A stretch of DNA of 64,000 nt from Brachionus rotundiformis (lineage: Eukaryota > Rotifera > Eurotatoria > Ploima > Brachionidae): contig JAESIW010000208.1 in NCBI GenBank assembly GCA_016802295.1, forward strand, positions 204,947 through 268,946, read 5' to 3'. Made by a program: the position numbers and the translations under genes. Each line of letters starts with the position of its first letter. The first letter of the stretch is position 1. The notes beneath the pieces were generated by a model. That model made no database searches. It was not told the DNA's origin and was given only the letters and a program-made list of their open reading frames with translations. This document shows, piece by piece, positions 45,191 to 57,400 of the stretch.

Positions 45191-46412
45191 TTGCGAGATC
45201 GAAAAATCGTACTACCGTACTCGATGCAAAAGATTGCAGTAGACATTGCTCATGAAGGACATCTAGGCATAAGAAAGACAAAGGCTCTTCTCAGATCAAA
45301 AGTTTGGTTTGCTGGACTAAATCAGCTTGTAGAAAAAAAAGTTGGCAGCTGCATAATTTGTCAGTGCTGTACTTCCAATAAAAGTGTTAATAATGCGGTA
45401 TCAATGGCAACAATGTCTGGTAAAGTCTGGGATGAATTTAGTGTTGACTTTTTTGGCCCCTTACCTACAGGAGAGTACTGTCTAGCAGTTACTGATGATA
45501 ATTCAAGATATAAAACTGTAAAGATTGTGAAGTCTACTGGAACTGAATCCACTATAGGTAAATTAGACGAAACTTATGCAATCCTAGGTATACCAGCCGT
45601 CATCAGAACAGATAACGGTCCCCCTTTTAATGGTAGAGCTTTTAGAAACTAGTGCGATAGCCTTGGCATTAAGCACCGCAAAATCACACGACTATGGCCA
45701 AGAGCTAATGGTGAGTGCGAAGTTTTATGCAATAGCTAGGCAAAGTAGTGGCAGACTCGCAGATCGCAGAAAAAAGCTGGCATGAAGAGTTAAATGTATT
45801 CCTCAGGTCTTACAACTGTACACCGCATAGTGTGACTGGAGTTGCTCCAGTCGAACTCATGTTCAGTATGACAAACTTTACTAAACTGCTTTCTCTTGAT
45901 CTAAATCAACAAGACTGGGACGAAAATCTAAAGAGGGCGATTAGGAACGAACTTAAATCAAATGAAAACGTAATAAAATTCTTACTTTATATTTTATTAA
46001 CAATTATTGTACAATTAGACTTAATTCTCAAATCAATTATTTTTAATCAATAAAACGTTTAAAAACGTTAAAGCGACTTAACCCAAATACTTTAAACCAC
46101 ATAAAATTCAAGCTTGGTGATTATGTATTATTAAAACAGCAGAAGATTAACAAGCTTACGTCTAAATTTGAGTCAATTCCATATAGAGTAGTTGCAATTA
46201 GAGGATCTATGATAACTGCAAACAATCAAATCAAAGAAATTACAAGAAATAGTTCGTTCTTTAAAAAAGTGGTGGTTGGAAATAATGACTTAGAATTTCA
46301 AATTGGAAAGCGGGAGATTATTGAAGACAATTCGACTATTTCATTGAATCAAGAATTGAATAGGTCCACAGCAATCGATATATCAAACAATTTAATTCCA
46401 AAGTGGCGTTAG
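45191..46412 (+). pseudogene. Integrase of the LTR element (broken)
   Basis: The HHCC zinc-binding start (AHEGHLGIRKTKALL ... CIICQCC) is followed by the catalytic core: FSVDFFGPLPTGEY with the first Asp, VIRTDNGPPFNG with the second, ANGECEVL with the Glu. Then SWHEELNVFLRSYNCTPHSV and VAPVELMFSM, and the C-terminal domain starting KLGDYVLLKQQKINKLTSKF and ending at TAG 46410-46412. In-frame TAGs at 45650 and 45734 and an AT-rich insertion at about 45985-46060 disable it. Confidence 0.85.
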
Positions 46413-46489
46413 AAAAATATATATTAAATAAAATTATTAAAATTAAAGAAAGGTCTTTTATTCTGTTCACAGAGAATATAAAAATAGTT

Positions 46490-47270
46490 CAATTATTTAT
46501 TTTAATTTGTACTAATAGTTCTCTAATCTATGCCAAACTGAATCCCTAAACCAGGGCTCCGCCTCGGACCCCGTAAGATTTTTGAAATAAAGTTTAAATT
46601 AACTTCAAATTACAAAAAGTAAATAAAGGAGAAAAAAGAACGAGGCAAAAATAAAGTAAAATTACCATACAAAAAGTACTAAAAGTAAAAGGGTTTAGGA
46701 ATAAAAAATTACCAAAAGGACATAAAGTAAAATATCTCTTTAATATCTTAATCTCACTGTCTATCCATGAAATTATTTATTTGAATATTTTTTGATATTA
46801 ATTAATTTCTATTAGGTTAGTTTGATTTTACAATAAGTTTTTTATCTGAAAATTGTAAAAGGATGATGTAAATATCATTGTTTAGAATAAATATTACAAA
46901 ATACAAAGATTCATTTGGTCATAGTTGTTAAGTATTCATCAAAATTAATTTTTTTATAAGAAATTGTATTCTAATCTATTCAAGAACACTCAAAATTATT
47001 CCTACGTTTCTCCTAAGCAATTAATGCTTAATTCTTAAAAAATTAGCTAAAAAGAAGGACTTAATTCCATTCTGAGTAGCCTGAGGTTCTCCTCAAAATT
47101 ATTTATAAATAAATAAAATAAACTTAATTATGTGAAATACAATCAAAATTTAAATTAAAAAATTCTTAAAAATTTATTTAATAAATTGAGATTACTTATG
47201 GTTTATTAAATTATCTTACAAAAAAAACTAATAAATTTATCTAATAAACATTTAAATGCATCAAAGCATG
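46490..47270. other. AT-rich intergenic, nothing recognised
   Basis: A GC-richer patch at 46540-46580 (ccagggctccgcctcggacc) lies right after the LTR element and may belong to an older repeat. No gene seen. Confidence 0.45.
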
Positions 47271-47277
47271 GAAACAT

Positions 47278-48159
47278 TTAAGCATAATTAGAAGTGGACA
47301 TGCTTGCATTCATGTTAAGGTTCAAATTTGAGTTAAGTGGTAAAGCAGTTTCATATTGTCTTTGAATAGCTTGATTTTTCTTGTAAATAATGTACAAAAC
47401 CTTGGACTCCAAAAGTAGCAGGACAGCTTTTAAGCATAATTTAAAAATAATCTAATTAAGCTTATTAAGATTTTTTTTACTTGCGATCAGCATGAAAAAA
47501 CTAGCTACCAACTCGAACCAGTATGACCATGAATAAACATTAAATTCTGGCCTGGGCATCCATTCTCGGTTATCTCCATTAATGCCATAAACAAGCAAAG
47601 CCAAAAACATGTTTATTTCTGTGATTTAAATTGGTTAATAGGTTGTTTTTTTTTAATTAATTGAAATTAAAATTATAACAAAAATTACGTGCAAAAAAGG
47701 TTAAAATTGTTATTGGAAAAACAAAGTAAAATTTGAATCGTATGTTGGTCATGAAGCTTACGGCCAAAAATGCCAACACTACAAAAGTAAATATGAGTCC
47801 AAAACAGGCAAAAAATTGAACAGCAATGAACCATGCTTTGGAAAAAAATTAGATAGTTTTTTTAAGGTTTAACTCTTGTAATTACGAGGCATAATCCAGT
47901 CTCTGAATCTAATCATGTCAGGGGACCAGAACCAAAAACAGCCCGTGTAGGGCTTTTGATTGTCGTCTTTCCAGTGTCTATAGCGATAGAAACATGCTTC
48001 CCAAAGGCCTATATTTTTGAATTCATTTCCGGTTGATGGGTAAGACTGTGACCAGTACGGTCCGGCAAATGAACACAAAGTGAACAAGCCTGATATAAAT
48101 ATCAGTATGCTGGCGACAAAAAATTTCACAGAAAAAAATGCTTGACCAATCTTTACCAT
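47278..48159 (-). CDS. Claudin/PMP22-like four-helix membrane protein
   Basis: Four exons: 48159-47874, 47835-47689, 47618-47481 and 47426-47278. All phases agree, introns are 38-70 bp, and the product is 239 residues. Four membrane helices: FFVASILIFISGLFTLCSF, then WFIAVQFFACFGLIFTFVVL, FKFYFVFPITILTFFA with its continuation, and WFELVASFFMLIATVLLLLE. The first extracellular loop holds the claudin signature, W (GPYWSQ), GLW and two Cys (NIGLWEACFYRY ... YTGCFWFW). The cytoplasmic end is YKKNQAIQRQYETALP and finishes in Asn/Ser/Met-rich sequence. Claudin-like proteins make or regulate cell-cell junctions or act as channel subunits; which applies here cannot be told. Confidence 0.85.
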
Positions 48160-48164
48160 TTTTC

Positions 48165-48955
48165 GCTTCTATTAAAAAAAATTTTTTTCAACAGCTATTT
48201 TTTCGTCTATTCTTTACTTGTATGTCATTGAATGACCTATGTATATCGTCCACCTCAGGTAAATAATCTATTTCGTTTTTTTTCATATTTTATGTTAAGT
48301 TTTAATTTATAAACTAAAATAGGTAGCTTTGTATTTTTTAAAATTCAAGGTACGACTGCAATTTAAAAAAAAGTGTCTTATTTTGACATAAAAATGAAGT
48401 ATTTAATTTTGAATTAAAGTTATTATTAATTTAAATAATATTATTTAAAATAAATAATTGAATATTTTTTTACCTTTGAATATCGATATACTACAAGTTC
48501 TAAAATGAGAAAAATTTTAAAACTACCAAGACAATATACAAGTCATAATAATTTTTTTTATAAAATTTTGACATTAACTTAATAAATAAATAAATATTTA
48601 GTTTACATATTTTTATCAGAGAGTTTAATCGATTAAGATATAATTTGTAATAGTTAAAAATCAATTTATTATAAAAATAACAAAAAATGAGAATGATTAT
48701 CCAAAAATTTAAACTAAATTTGTGTTTTTACAGTACACAAAAATTATTTATTTCGACTTGATATTATTTAATAAATATTCAATAAAATAAAATAAAATTT
48801 GATTAAAATTTAATTTATTTTTATATTTTTATTTTTCCAAATTAAAATTTCATAAACAAATCTTGAATATAATTAAAACTTTTAAATCTGGTTAAACTTT
48901 AAAATTTTGTGACATATTTTCATGTTAACAAAGCATAGCAACGAGTGGTAAAAAT
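48165..48955. other. AT-rich upstream region of the claudin-like gene
   Basis: Promoter side of 48159 and 3' flank of the fragment at 48960. No other feature seen. Confidence 0.5.
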
Positions 48956-48959
48956 AAAA

Positions 48960-49130
48960 TTATAAATTACTTCCAGCTTTTGAATTTTTTTCCAAAGCTC
49001 TACAATCTGTGTCAAGATCAGCGTTATCTTTAGGAAAAAAATCAGCTTTCGGTTGACTAAGATAGGGTTTTTTCTTTAATTATATGAATTCGTTCTGGTT
49101 GATAACAATTGGGCTCTACGGCGCGACCAC
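48960..49130 (-). CDS. Last exon of an unrecognised gene (one-base frame break)
   Basis: Exon begins after a strong acceptor (tgtttcag at 49131) with GRAVEPNCYQPERIHIIKEK. It continues, one base out of frame, as PYLSQPKADFFPKDNADLDT then CRALEKNSKAGSNL and TAA. Reducing the T6 run at 49068-49073 to five makes a single frame. A possible upstream exon around 49195-49255 reads GYALLECSQLVQTGAKKDNS but its donor was not found. No family recognised. Confidence 0.5.
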
Positions 49131-49329
49131 CTGAAACAAGTTAATAGTAAATTGTCTTTAAGATATTGCATTAAACAGATATAGTTATCTTTTCAAGAAT
49201 TGTCCTTTTTAGCGCCTGTTTGAACTAATTGAGAACATTCCAACAATGCATATCCCTAATAATAATTTCTAAAATTCAAATCAGTGGTCTAAAGGCACTT
49301 TACCAAAATTGTCTTATTTAAATTCAAAA

Positions 49330-51375
49330 TAGAATGGTTCTCAAAAAAAAATGACACTTTTATTTAGATTTTGCAGCTTTTTTTAATTTACGTCATTACT
49401 TTTATTACGATGTAAGTGATCTAATCTTATATCCGTCTTACTTAAAGTACAATTTCTAATAATGACGTAACAATATCAAAATTTCAAAATTTTAAAAACT
49501 TCAAATAACAAAAGTAAATATAAAGTAGGGCATGTAGAGCATTCAATTTTGTTTTTTCTAATATAAAAGGAAACCATTTTAGATATCCAGCAGTTATTAA
49601 GGTTTTGGGTAAAAGATCGGACTCGGTTGGAATCAAATCAATTTATGACCTTAAGCTTTTCATGTATTCACTGGGAATTTCAGAAATATCTTTTTTTATC
49701 TCTAGGAAAAGTTAACTAGTCATATAATGAATTTAAACTATTTATTAAATTTTTTAAAATATTTTTTTATTTGAAGAAATTAATCAAAACTAATTGAGTG
49801 ATATAGCTTATTTAATTAGGAACTAAACTTTTTTAATCAAGAAAATACCTAAATTATTTACATAATAAATATTTGGTTTTAAAAAAATTTTTTTTCAATT
49901 TATTTTTGAATTTAAAAAAAGTGAATTTCAATCTCTTATTAAATATTAATTCATGATTGTAATTTCTTTTTAAGTAAATATTTTCTTTTGTGTCAAAATT
50001 TCATTACTAATATAGAAATTTATTTTCCTCAATCAAATAATTGAATAAAACTGATTCAATTATATCAGAGACAAATAAAAATTTCAACTCTTTTGTCTTT
50101 CAACTATTTTGATTTATCTATTCTCTTGACATTTTTCACTTATTATAACTAGATTAATTGATATAAATTATATATAAAATTAAAAAAATTTATTTTGTCA
50201 AACCTGAGGCAAATTGTTTTTTTTAAATACATAAAAATTATAGAAAAAAACTTTTATAGTTAATTAATTATACATTTTTAAAAAAGCCTTGTTAAAGAAT
50301 CAAGATATAAACAGAAATCAATCAAATAATTGAAAAAAACATTTTTTCAAATTAATCTTTAGAACAATTTAATTAAAAGGAAAGATAGTCTATCTTAAAT
50401 AGATCGCTTATTAAAAGCTTATAGTTAATAGTTTATTAAATTTTTTAAAAAATTCTGAATTCTGAATTCTGAATGAATTTGCTCAGTGTAAATAATTTTT
50501 TACACTGAGCAAAAATAGATTATAATTTGACATAATTAAATTTATCTTTTTAAAATAAAAACACATCTTAGTAGATAAAAATTTCATTTTTTTGGATTTT
50601 TTTAAATAGTGTATTATCATAAAATTGAAAATAGACTTAAAATTAAAATTAATAAATAAACAATTAGCGAAGTGCATCAATATATCAATCAAATTTTTCG
50701 AAATAAAATTAACCCAATTCTATTATATCTATTTATAATTAAGAAAAATATCTAATTAGGTCATCTAACAATCTCAGAATTTTTTCAAAAAGTTAAAAAC
50801 TGGGCATTCAAAGTTGCATCTTTTCCAAAAATGTTACTTTTTATGTTTCACTATGATGAATTTATAAGACTAGAGCCCTTGTCCATGACAAATTTACTAT
50901 TATTATAAACTATTTTACAAATTAAAAATATATTTGTTTATAAAATCATTTGAAAAAAATATAAAAAATTGAAATGTTTAAGTAAAATATTATAGAATAC
51001 TTGAATGCTTCTAACTTCAACATTGATCAAATGATACAAAATTATTTATTTTAGTCGAAGCTCTTTTGCTAATAACGCTGAGGACCAAAAATAAGCGACC
51101 ACGACTTTCATGCTTTTATTATAAAGAGACCAAGAAAATTCCTAAGAATGTCGAATTCTAAAGGATAAATGAGTTCTGGTTTAAAGAGCTTCGACTGTAC
51201 CGTATTTTTTCAAAAAAGAAGTAACCACAACTAGAAAAAAACTTTTTTCTATTTAAATCATAAATCAAAAATCTTTTTAAATTATTTATTTACAAAAAAT
51301 GGGCTTTTTTTAAAAGAAAAAATCTCTAATTTAGTACTAGCAGTAGTAGGAGTTGTAGTCTATACTGTGACGCCT
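49330..51375. other. Long AT-rich intergenic stretch
   Basis: Nothing gene-like; the only standout is the perfect hairpin at 50478-50513. Confidence 0.5.
50478..50513. repeat. Perfect 15-bp hairpin
   Basis: tttgctcagtgtaaa is followed after six bases by its exact complement. A 7-bp tandem (gaattct)n lies directly upstream at 50454-50474. Role unknown; it may be the end of an inverted-repeat element or a chance palindrome. Confidence 0.6.
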
Positions 51376-51379
51376 TAGA

Positions 51380-51765
51380 GAACTGTAGCAATAGCTTCTA
51401 TTTGTTTCGCCATCTAACCATCAAGCTTCGCTTCGAAACTACTTCGGGGAGTTTATTCAATCCATTCTATCTCGGAAGACATTTTTTATTCATTCATGTG
51501 TTAAACAATAACTGTTTCTCCACAATTCATATCTCCGGCTACCAGGTCTTGTGTTAAGACTGTAATTGATTCCTTTTTTAAATTCAATTTGTACATCCGA
51601 ATTAGATCAGCTCTTAATCTTCTTGTACTCAAATTAGTTAAATCTAGCCTTAACAAGGGTTGTTGATAATCCAAGTCATGCACTTATGGAGTCAACTTAG
51701 TTGCTTTTCTTTGAACTTAGCTCCTATGATCCACAAGAAGGGAATAAGGATAAAAAATCACTAAT
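51380..51765 (-). pseudogene. CR1-like LINE relic, 3' coding end
   Basis: Minus strand reads LLRLDLTNLSTRRLRADLIR then MYKLNLKKE, and after shifts NKLPEVVSKRSL, the final W-N-x-LP-x-E/V-V-x motif region of CR1-type polymerases. Several breaks. Confidence 0.75.
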
Positions 51766-52136
51766 CAAAAGATATTTTATTTTAAAAAAATTATTATAAA
51801 ACTAAACAATTTAATGCAATTATTTACATTTATAACCACAAAAATTAAAAACATTTCCAAAAAAAACAATATTGGTATTCATTTGCTTGATTTAAAAACA
51901 CTCAAAATATATTGGTATCCAAAATTAGAATTACAGCCTCATTCACTCATTCACATACGCATACACACACAGAGAAATTTTACTTCGTTTAAAGCTTAGG
52001 CTTACACATTTGCCTATCATTTACCTAATACACGAATAAATTAAACACAATATTTATATTATTTATACTTGAGCCATTGATACATAAAACGCTACAAGAA
52101 AAGAAAACTTTAAAAAAAAAAGGAACAAAATAAATG

Positions 52137-53114
52137 TTAGGAGCTTGTGACAAGTAGACCAATGATTTTATCATTTTTTTTTGCTTGTTGTTGTTCATCG
52201 GTTGAATTTTTGTTGTTCTGGTTAGGAGCTAGAACGGCGAGCTGAGCGGGCTGCATGGTTTGATTTTGATTTAGACACAGAGCGTTCAGTTGCTTGATGT
52301 CTATGTAGCACATGGAGGCGGACTGGGCCTGAGCGCCGTCCTCGCTAGTGTACTTTCTCTTCTTGGGCGGCTTGTTGACGTCCGGCTGGTCGAGGTTGCG
52401 GCCCTCGACGTGCTTGATCGCTTCGAATATTGTGTTCAGATTGAGGTTTTTCTTGGGCGGCTCGGAGCTCGAGGGCTGCGACGAGCTGGATGGCGAGCTG
52501 ACTGCGGCGGCGGCTATCAAATGGTCGATGGAGCCCGAGCGGGCCCTAATCTTCTCGGCCTCGTCCTCGGTCGACTTGATGCTCGGCCTGTTGGTCGAGT
52601 CGGTCAGCTGTCTGGACTCGTCCGAGCGCAGCAGGCTCGATATCGAAGTGAACGACCTTCGCTTCGAGTAGATCTTTTGACACTCGGTCTTAACGGGACT
52701 GATTTGATACGGTTCGGAGTCGTCGAGGCCGGTCTGCTTGTGCAGCTCGTTCAGAAGGCCGTGCGACTCGATCAGCTTGAGTGCCAGCTGCAGTCGCTGA
52801 TTCAGCTTGTCCCTCTCCTTGCCCAAGAACTGCATGTAGTCGGCAGAGCGCTGCAGAATGCACGCCTTGCTCAGCTTTTCGCCGTTCGAATGAGGTATCA
52901 GGTTTTTGAGGGTCTGAAAGCCGGCGTTGATGCTCTGCATGCGACGCCGCTCGTTGCTGTTGGCGATGGCGCGCCGCTTCCGCTTGTCGTCCTCGTTCAC
53001 GCCAGGACTCTTGCTCTCCTTGGACTTCGAGTTCTCCAGATCGTTGCCGTCGTCGTTCAAGTCATCCAAGTCGTCTGTCGAATCCATCACTAAATCCTCA
53101 TTGCCAGTTAACAT
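52137..53114 (-). CDS. TFAP4: bHLH transcription factor AP-4
   Basis: Single-exon frame of 325 residues from ATG 53114. An acidic head (STDDLDDLNDDGNDLE) precedes a bHLH that is diagnostic for AP-4: RRAIANSNERRRMQSINAGF, QTLKNLIPHSNGEKLSKACI, LQRSADYMQFLGKERDKLNQ (about residues 46-110), running straight into a leucine-zipper-like helix (RLQLALKLIESHGLLNELHK). The remainder is Ser/Gln-rich with a basic cluster (NKPPKKRKYTSED). AP-4 homodimers bind the E-box CAGCTG; the Drosophila relative is cropped. The coding region is markedly GC-richer than its flanks, so long antisense frames appear over it; these are shadows. The second leucine zipper of vertebrate AP-4 is not obvious. Confidence 0.93.
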   Translation of the reverse strand: MLTGNEDLVMDSTDDLDDLNDDGNDLENSKSKESKSPGVNEDDKRKRRAIANSNERRRMQSINAGFQTLKNLIPHSNGEKLSKACILQRSADYMQFLGKERDKLNQRLQLALKLIESHGLLNELHKQTGLDDSEPYQISPVKTECQKIYSKRRSFTSISSLLRSDESRQLTDSTNRPSIKSTEDEAEKIRARSGSIDHLIAAAAVSSPSSSSQPSSSEPPKKNLNLNTIFEAIKHVEGRNLDQPDVNKPPKKRKYTSEDGAQAQSASMCYIDIKQLNALCLNQNQTMQPAQLAVLAPNQNNKNSTDEQQQAKKNDKIIGLLVTSS

Positions 53115-53225
53115 TTTGCTTTTTTCTTATTTTATTTTGTTTCTACGTAGTTTTAATTCATTGTTCGAGTTATCTAATACAGTAAAACATATGAGTTTCT
53201 TGAATGAAAGTGTGCAGGCAAACAA

Positions 53226-53290
53226 GGGAGAAAGAAAGCGAGAAAGAGAGAGAGAGAGAAAGAGAAAGAATGGGAGAAAGAGAATGAGCC
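53226..53290 (+). promoter_or_regulatory. Purine (GA) tract upstream of TFAP4
   Basis: About 65 bases are almost purely A and G (gagaaagagagagagagaga at its core), 115-175 bp upstream of the TFAP4 start. GA tracts in animal promoters can bind GAGA-type factors; it may equally be a simple repeat. Confidence 0.4.
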
Positions 53291-53790
53291 TAGTACTTGA
53301 TATAATTGTGTATGTATATTTTTCATATTACTAATCGAAAAGGAGAGAGAAATATTAGATTTTATTTTTTTATCTTGGATCCGATCCAAAATAATAGGAA
53401 AATTTTATAAATTAAGTTTTACGAGAACATTTGATTAGGGCCTAAATATGCATAGTAGTTATGGTATTTTGAAATATCATAACATCAAAAAATATATAGG
53501 TGTAATTAGCATAATTTATTAGTTTGGCATCGGTTCAATTTTAAAAATCCAATTTCATTCATAGGCTTCAAAGACGCGCCTATTTTCTAGCCCACACAAG
53601 CCTCTAATCGTTAGTTAATCTTAAATCAATAAAAAAATCCATTTGGCACTCATATTCCACAATTGACATTTTCATTTCATTCATGTTTTTAAGACAAAAA
53701 TAAAATTAGGAAAAAAAACATTTCTCTCAAAATTTTGTGCTGAAGAGATTTTTGTTTGCGGTGAGTTAATAACCCCTTTTGCTAATGGTA

Positions 53791-54422
53791 CCGTATTTTC
53801 TCGCGTAATATCCTTGTCTCAGGTCAGCAGGACATGTCTCTAAAGCCCATGGGCAATTATATGAAATTATCACTTTTGTAAAACTTTAATAATCCTCGAA
53901 CATTTTTATTTGATTATTAAAAGATTATATTCTTTTATTATTTGATTGATATATGAAAATTTTTTAAAGTTTTACATTAAAATAAAATAAAACAAAAAAA
54001 CGATATTTTCAAATCACGAAAATATTTAAAGACAAGATAAAACAGCACAATAAAAACGATATTATTCATTATCAGAATCACTTTTTGAGTCCGAATTAAA
54101 GTCTGACTCAGAGTCCTAGGAGTCAATATACATGGGACTAAAGAAATAAAATTCTTTTACAAGAGATTAATTTAAAAAGATTAACTGAATTTAAATGACT
54201 GAGCTTCAACCACGCCTGAACATAAATTTCAATGTTCTTCAAAATTTCAGAGTAAAATTACCTTGTTTCACTTAATGTCACATTAAGTTTCATATAATGT
54301 ACATGGGTTGTTATTATTGCAAAAATTTCATATAATTTCATATAAGTTTCATATAATTTCCTAGAGATATTAGGTCATGTCTCATTTAAGTTCCCAGTGG
54401 GATATTACGCGAGAAAATACGG
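53791..54422. mobile_element. 632-bp TA-flanked element, internally deleted pogo/Tigger-like
   Basis: Perfect 23-base terminal inverted repeats (ccgtattttctcgcgtaata plus tcc) are flanked by TA (53789-53790, 54423-54424). Inside, on the minus strand, an acidic C-terminus is still readable (DSESDFNSDSKSDSDNE then TAA at 54062-54064), as found at the end of pogo/Tigger transposases. A tandem tttcatataa motif lies at 54290-54360. No other transposase part remains, so it would need a transposase in trans. Identical ends imply recent movement. Confidence 0.88.
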
Positions 54423-54424
54423 TA

Positions 54425-57400
54425 TTAATTTTTCTCCAAATCAGTCGTACAACTTAAGAAGACATAACAATTGTATTGCTAGAAAAGATGTGATTAGTTG
54501 TATGTAATGATATCATTTCTTAACAAATCGAGTAGTTAATGTTTGAAATAGTCTACCTCAGTATTAAAACAAAGTTTACTCTTTCATGATTGTAGTCCTC
54601 CATGTTATTGCTCTCCGTCCTACCTATCTATGCCCCTAGTGATCGTAATCTTCTCATTCTATGGTACAATAATAAACAATTATGGTTTAAATTTGACACT
54701 GTAAGCAAGATATTTTCTATTTGACAACTCGAAAAGACTGCAAATGTTTAATTTAACCAGAATTGTATAAAACTTAAATCATAATATCTTAAAAGTTGGG
54801 ATTTGAATCTTTTTTCAAGTCAACATTGAATGAAGTTATTAATAAAAATCAAAAAAACACAAGCAAAACCACATGATTCCAATTTAGATTAATTTTAAAA
54901 TTCTCCTGGAAGCTAACGCTTCTCTTTCTATCATCTTATTTGCCAAAAGCCAAATTAAAGTTTGTCTTCAATAATTTTTTTATTTGTTTATCTTTTTTAT
55001 TAATTTAATTCTGAGAGTTTAAAAAAAAATGTTTTAATTATCCTAATGAATTTTAAAAAATCCATTTATTTAGAAAAATTTAAAAAATAAACACATATGT
55101 ATTTTTTTATTGACTGAACCAAAAATAAAACGAAAAATATATTATTTTTCTTAATACAAAATGAAATTAAAATCTATTTAAGTGAATAGTTAAATTTATT
55201 TAACTAAAAATAATTATCATACAAAACATAATACATCGGCTAATTTGATTTAATTGGTTTCTAAAAACAACATCAAAATTTTTTAGTCTTGACTAGTTAT
55301 TTTTAACTTTTTTTTTTAAAAGTTGTGACTTATCATTTTGAAAAAATAGAATTTATAATTTTTTTAAACTAGTTGAGACTTTTTTTCCTGACTTTTAGAC
55401 AAGTCTGAATTTAACTAATCTCAAAACAAAACGAAAGATGAGAGAGTTAATCCAAGCTTTTAAAATTATTAACGGATATGAAATTATCAACCTCATCTAT
55501 ACCCTAATCTCCAAAAATGCTCATTAACACTATTCAAAAACACTGCAACACAAAAAATTGATGTAAGACGGCTTCTTACAATGCCGCTAAGAATTCATTT
55601 AGTAATGTTAATCATTAATGTATTGTTTCTATGTCGTTCTAAATTGTAAAAACGAAAAAATTTGATCCCACAAGAGCATCAACTTTTTATTTATAAAAAA
55701 AGTATTCCAAGTCTCCATTAAAAACGATTTCTCAGAGTCGTATGGTGTAACTATAAATTCTTCGTCATTAAATGTCTCTTTAAGAGCTGACTGATGAGAA
55801 CAGTGACCCTATTTAATAAGATATCTTCCATCACATATTTAGATTATAACACTCATTGTAAACATGTTTAGTTTGTAATTTTTCATACTTTCCTAGAAAT
55901 ACTGTTCTGCTTTGAATTAGCTAAACATTGCATTTGAGAGAACTATGTGACGTCACTTGATCATGTTAAACACGTCATGTCTTTAAATGTAATTAGAGCC
56001 TTATAAAGCTTATATAGAAATATTCAGATAATAAAAAAGCAATTGTTATGTCATCTTAAAAATAGAATCATCCATAGAAGAAAAAAATAAGGTTAATAAA
56101 AGTTTTGAATTCGATCTAAATTATTCAAATAGTAAAATTATTCTGATTAAATGTTACTACTGACCATATTGCTAACAGTCTTGTTAAGATAAGTGACTGA
56201 AGTGGCTTTCTGCTGTTTTACCTATTTGTACTGGACTTTGAACCAAACTAGCTTTATTGGAAAATAATGCATTCGGATCAAAGAGTAGTAATTGGTAAAA
56301 TGTCTGGAGGAAAAATTTCTAGATAAAATTAAATATTTAAAAACACTTAATAAAAATAAATTTGTCAAAATTTTGGCCAATTTAACTATCAAACAATTAA
56401 ACAAAGTAAAAAATTTCTAAATTTTATTTATTTTTAGCTAATGATTGGCGAAATGAAAGAGTAATATTAGATATGATATAATGATGAATATGGTGTCATG
56501 TGATCTATTTACAAGTGAACTAGTTACACTAAAATATGCACAGCTTAGTATTCAAAAATTTAATGTTATTGCCTATTTTAAATATAATCAATCAAATAGG
56601 AAATAATTTACCAAACATAAACACTGATATTAGTGTTTCAGTAATTTTATCTCTTCTTACGAAAAGAACCACTATAGTGATATTAAAATTTTAGAATAAG
56701 AATACATAAAATATTTAATAAATCATTTTTAATACAAATTTTTAATTATTGATTAATTGAGTTTGGTCCAATTGAGAAAATTAAGAATTTTAGACACTCT
56801 AAAGTTTTTAAATAATTTTTTTTAAATTTCATCCTATTTCATCTTGTTTAAACAATTAATTAATTAAAATGAATTAAGTTATCAAGTGATAAATTTAAAT
56901 AAATATTCAATTTTTTTTCTTAAAATATTTGAATTTCAAAAAAAATATAAAATTGTGTTTCACTTGGAAAAATGTTACAAAAATACCATTGAATTTTAGA
57001 ATTAAAATTTAACTTTAATACACTTAATTAACATATATTAAATAAATCCTAATCAATTTATGAATAGTAATTACTTTTTTTAAAGTTGTTGAAAAAATCC
57101 AAAAATTTATTATTAAGAAAACATAAAAATACATAAATGAGAGTTAATTTTTACTTGATTTCTTTAATTACATCAAGTTATTTGAAAAGTTGTTTCTATG
57201 ATTTGAAACATTTAAATAAAAATTATAAATTCTGTAAAACCAAAATTATATTTAAAATATACGACCTTTAAATTGATAATTATATTATCAACTATAATCA
57301 TTAAATCGTCATAATAATTAAACTTGTTATTATCAAACTTTCTTGCTTTACATAATAAAATATGATTTATTAATTTGAAAATTAGATTAAATGTCCGTAT

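Larger units (their letters stand above)
43825..46485 (+). mobile_element. Ty3-like LTR retrotransposon relic with internal deletion
   Basis: Nearly identical direct repeats of about 65 bp (43825-43889 and 46420-46485, both containing aaaggtcttttattctgttc) bound it. Just after the left repeat comes tggcgacgagg, the place and style of a primer-binding site. In order: gag-like (43910), zinc knuckle (about 44405-44495), protease DTGST (about 44645), a jump from the end of the RT (EVLNKLKSSLSTDAIAYF) directly to the RNase H end (FEVVHRPGKSIIADILSRHP at about 44915), then integrase. The RT catalytic core and RNase H are gone. Frames are broken by stops throughout. The repeats may be only the end of longer LTRs. 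Confidence 0.85.

Noticed and set aside
51199..51215. taccgtatttttt as another MITE end
   Set aside because: No partner repeat within 2 kb and it degrades into poly-T after seven bases.
52290..53093. 267-codon plus-strand frame opposite TFAP4
   Set aside because: Mirror of GC-rich coding DNA; Leu/Val/Arg-rich translation with no domain, while the minus strand is a diagnostic bHLH.
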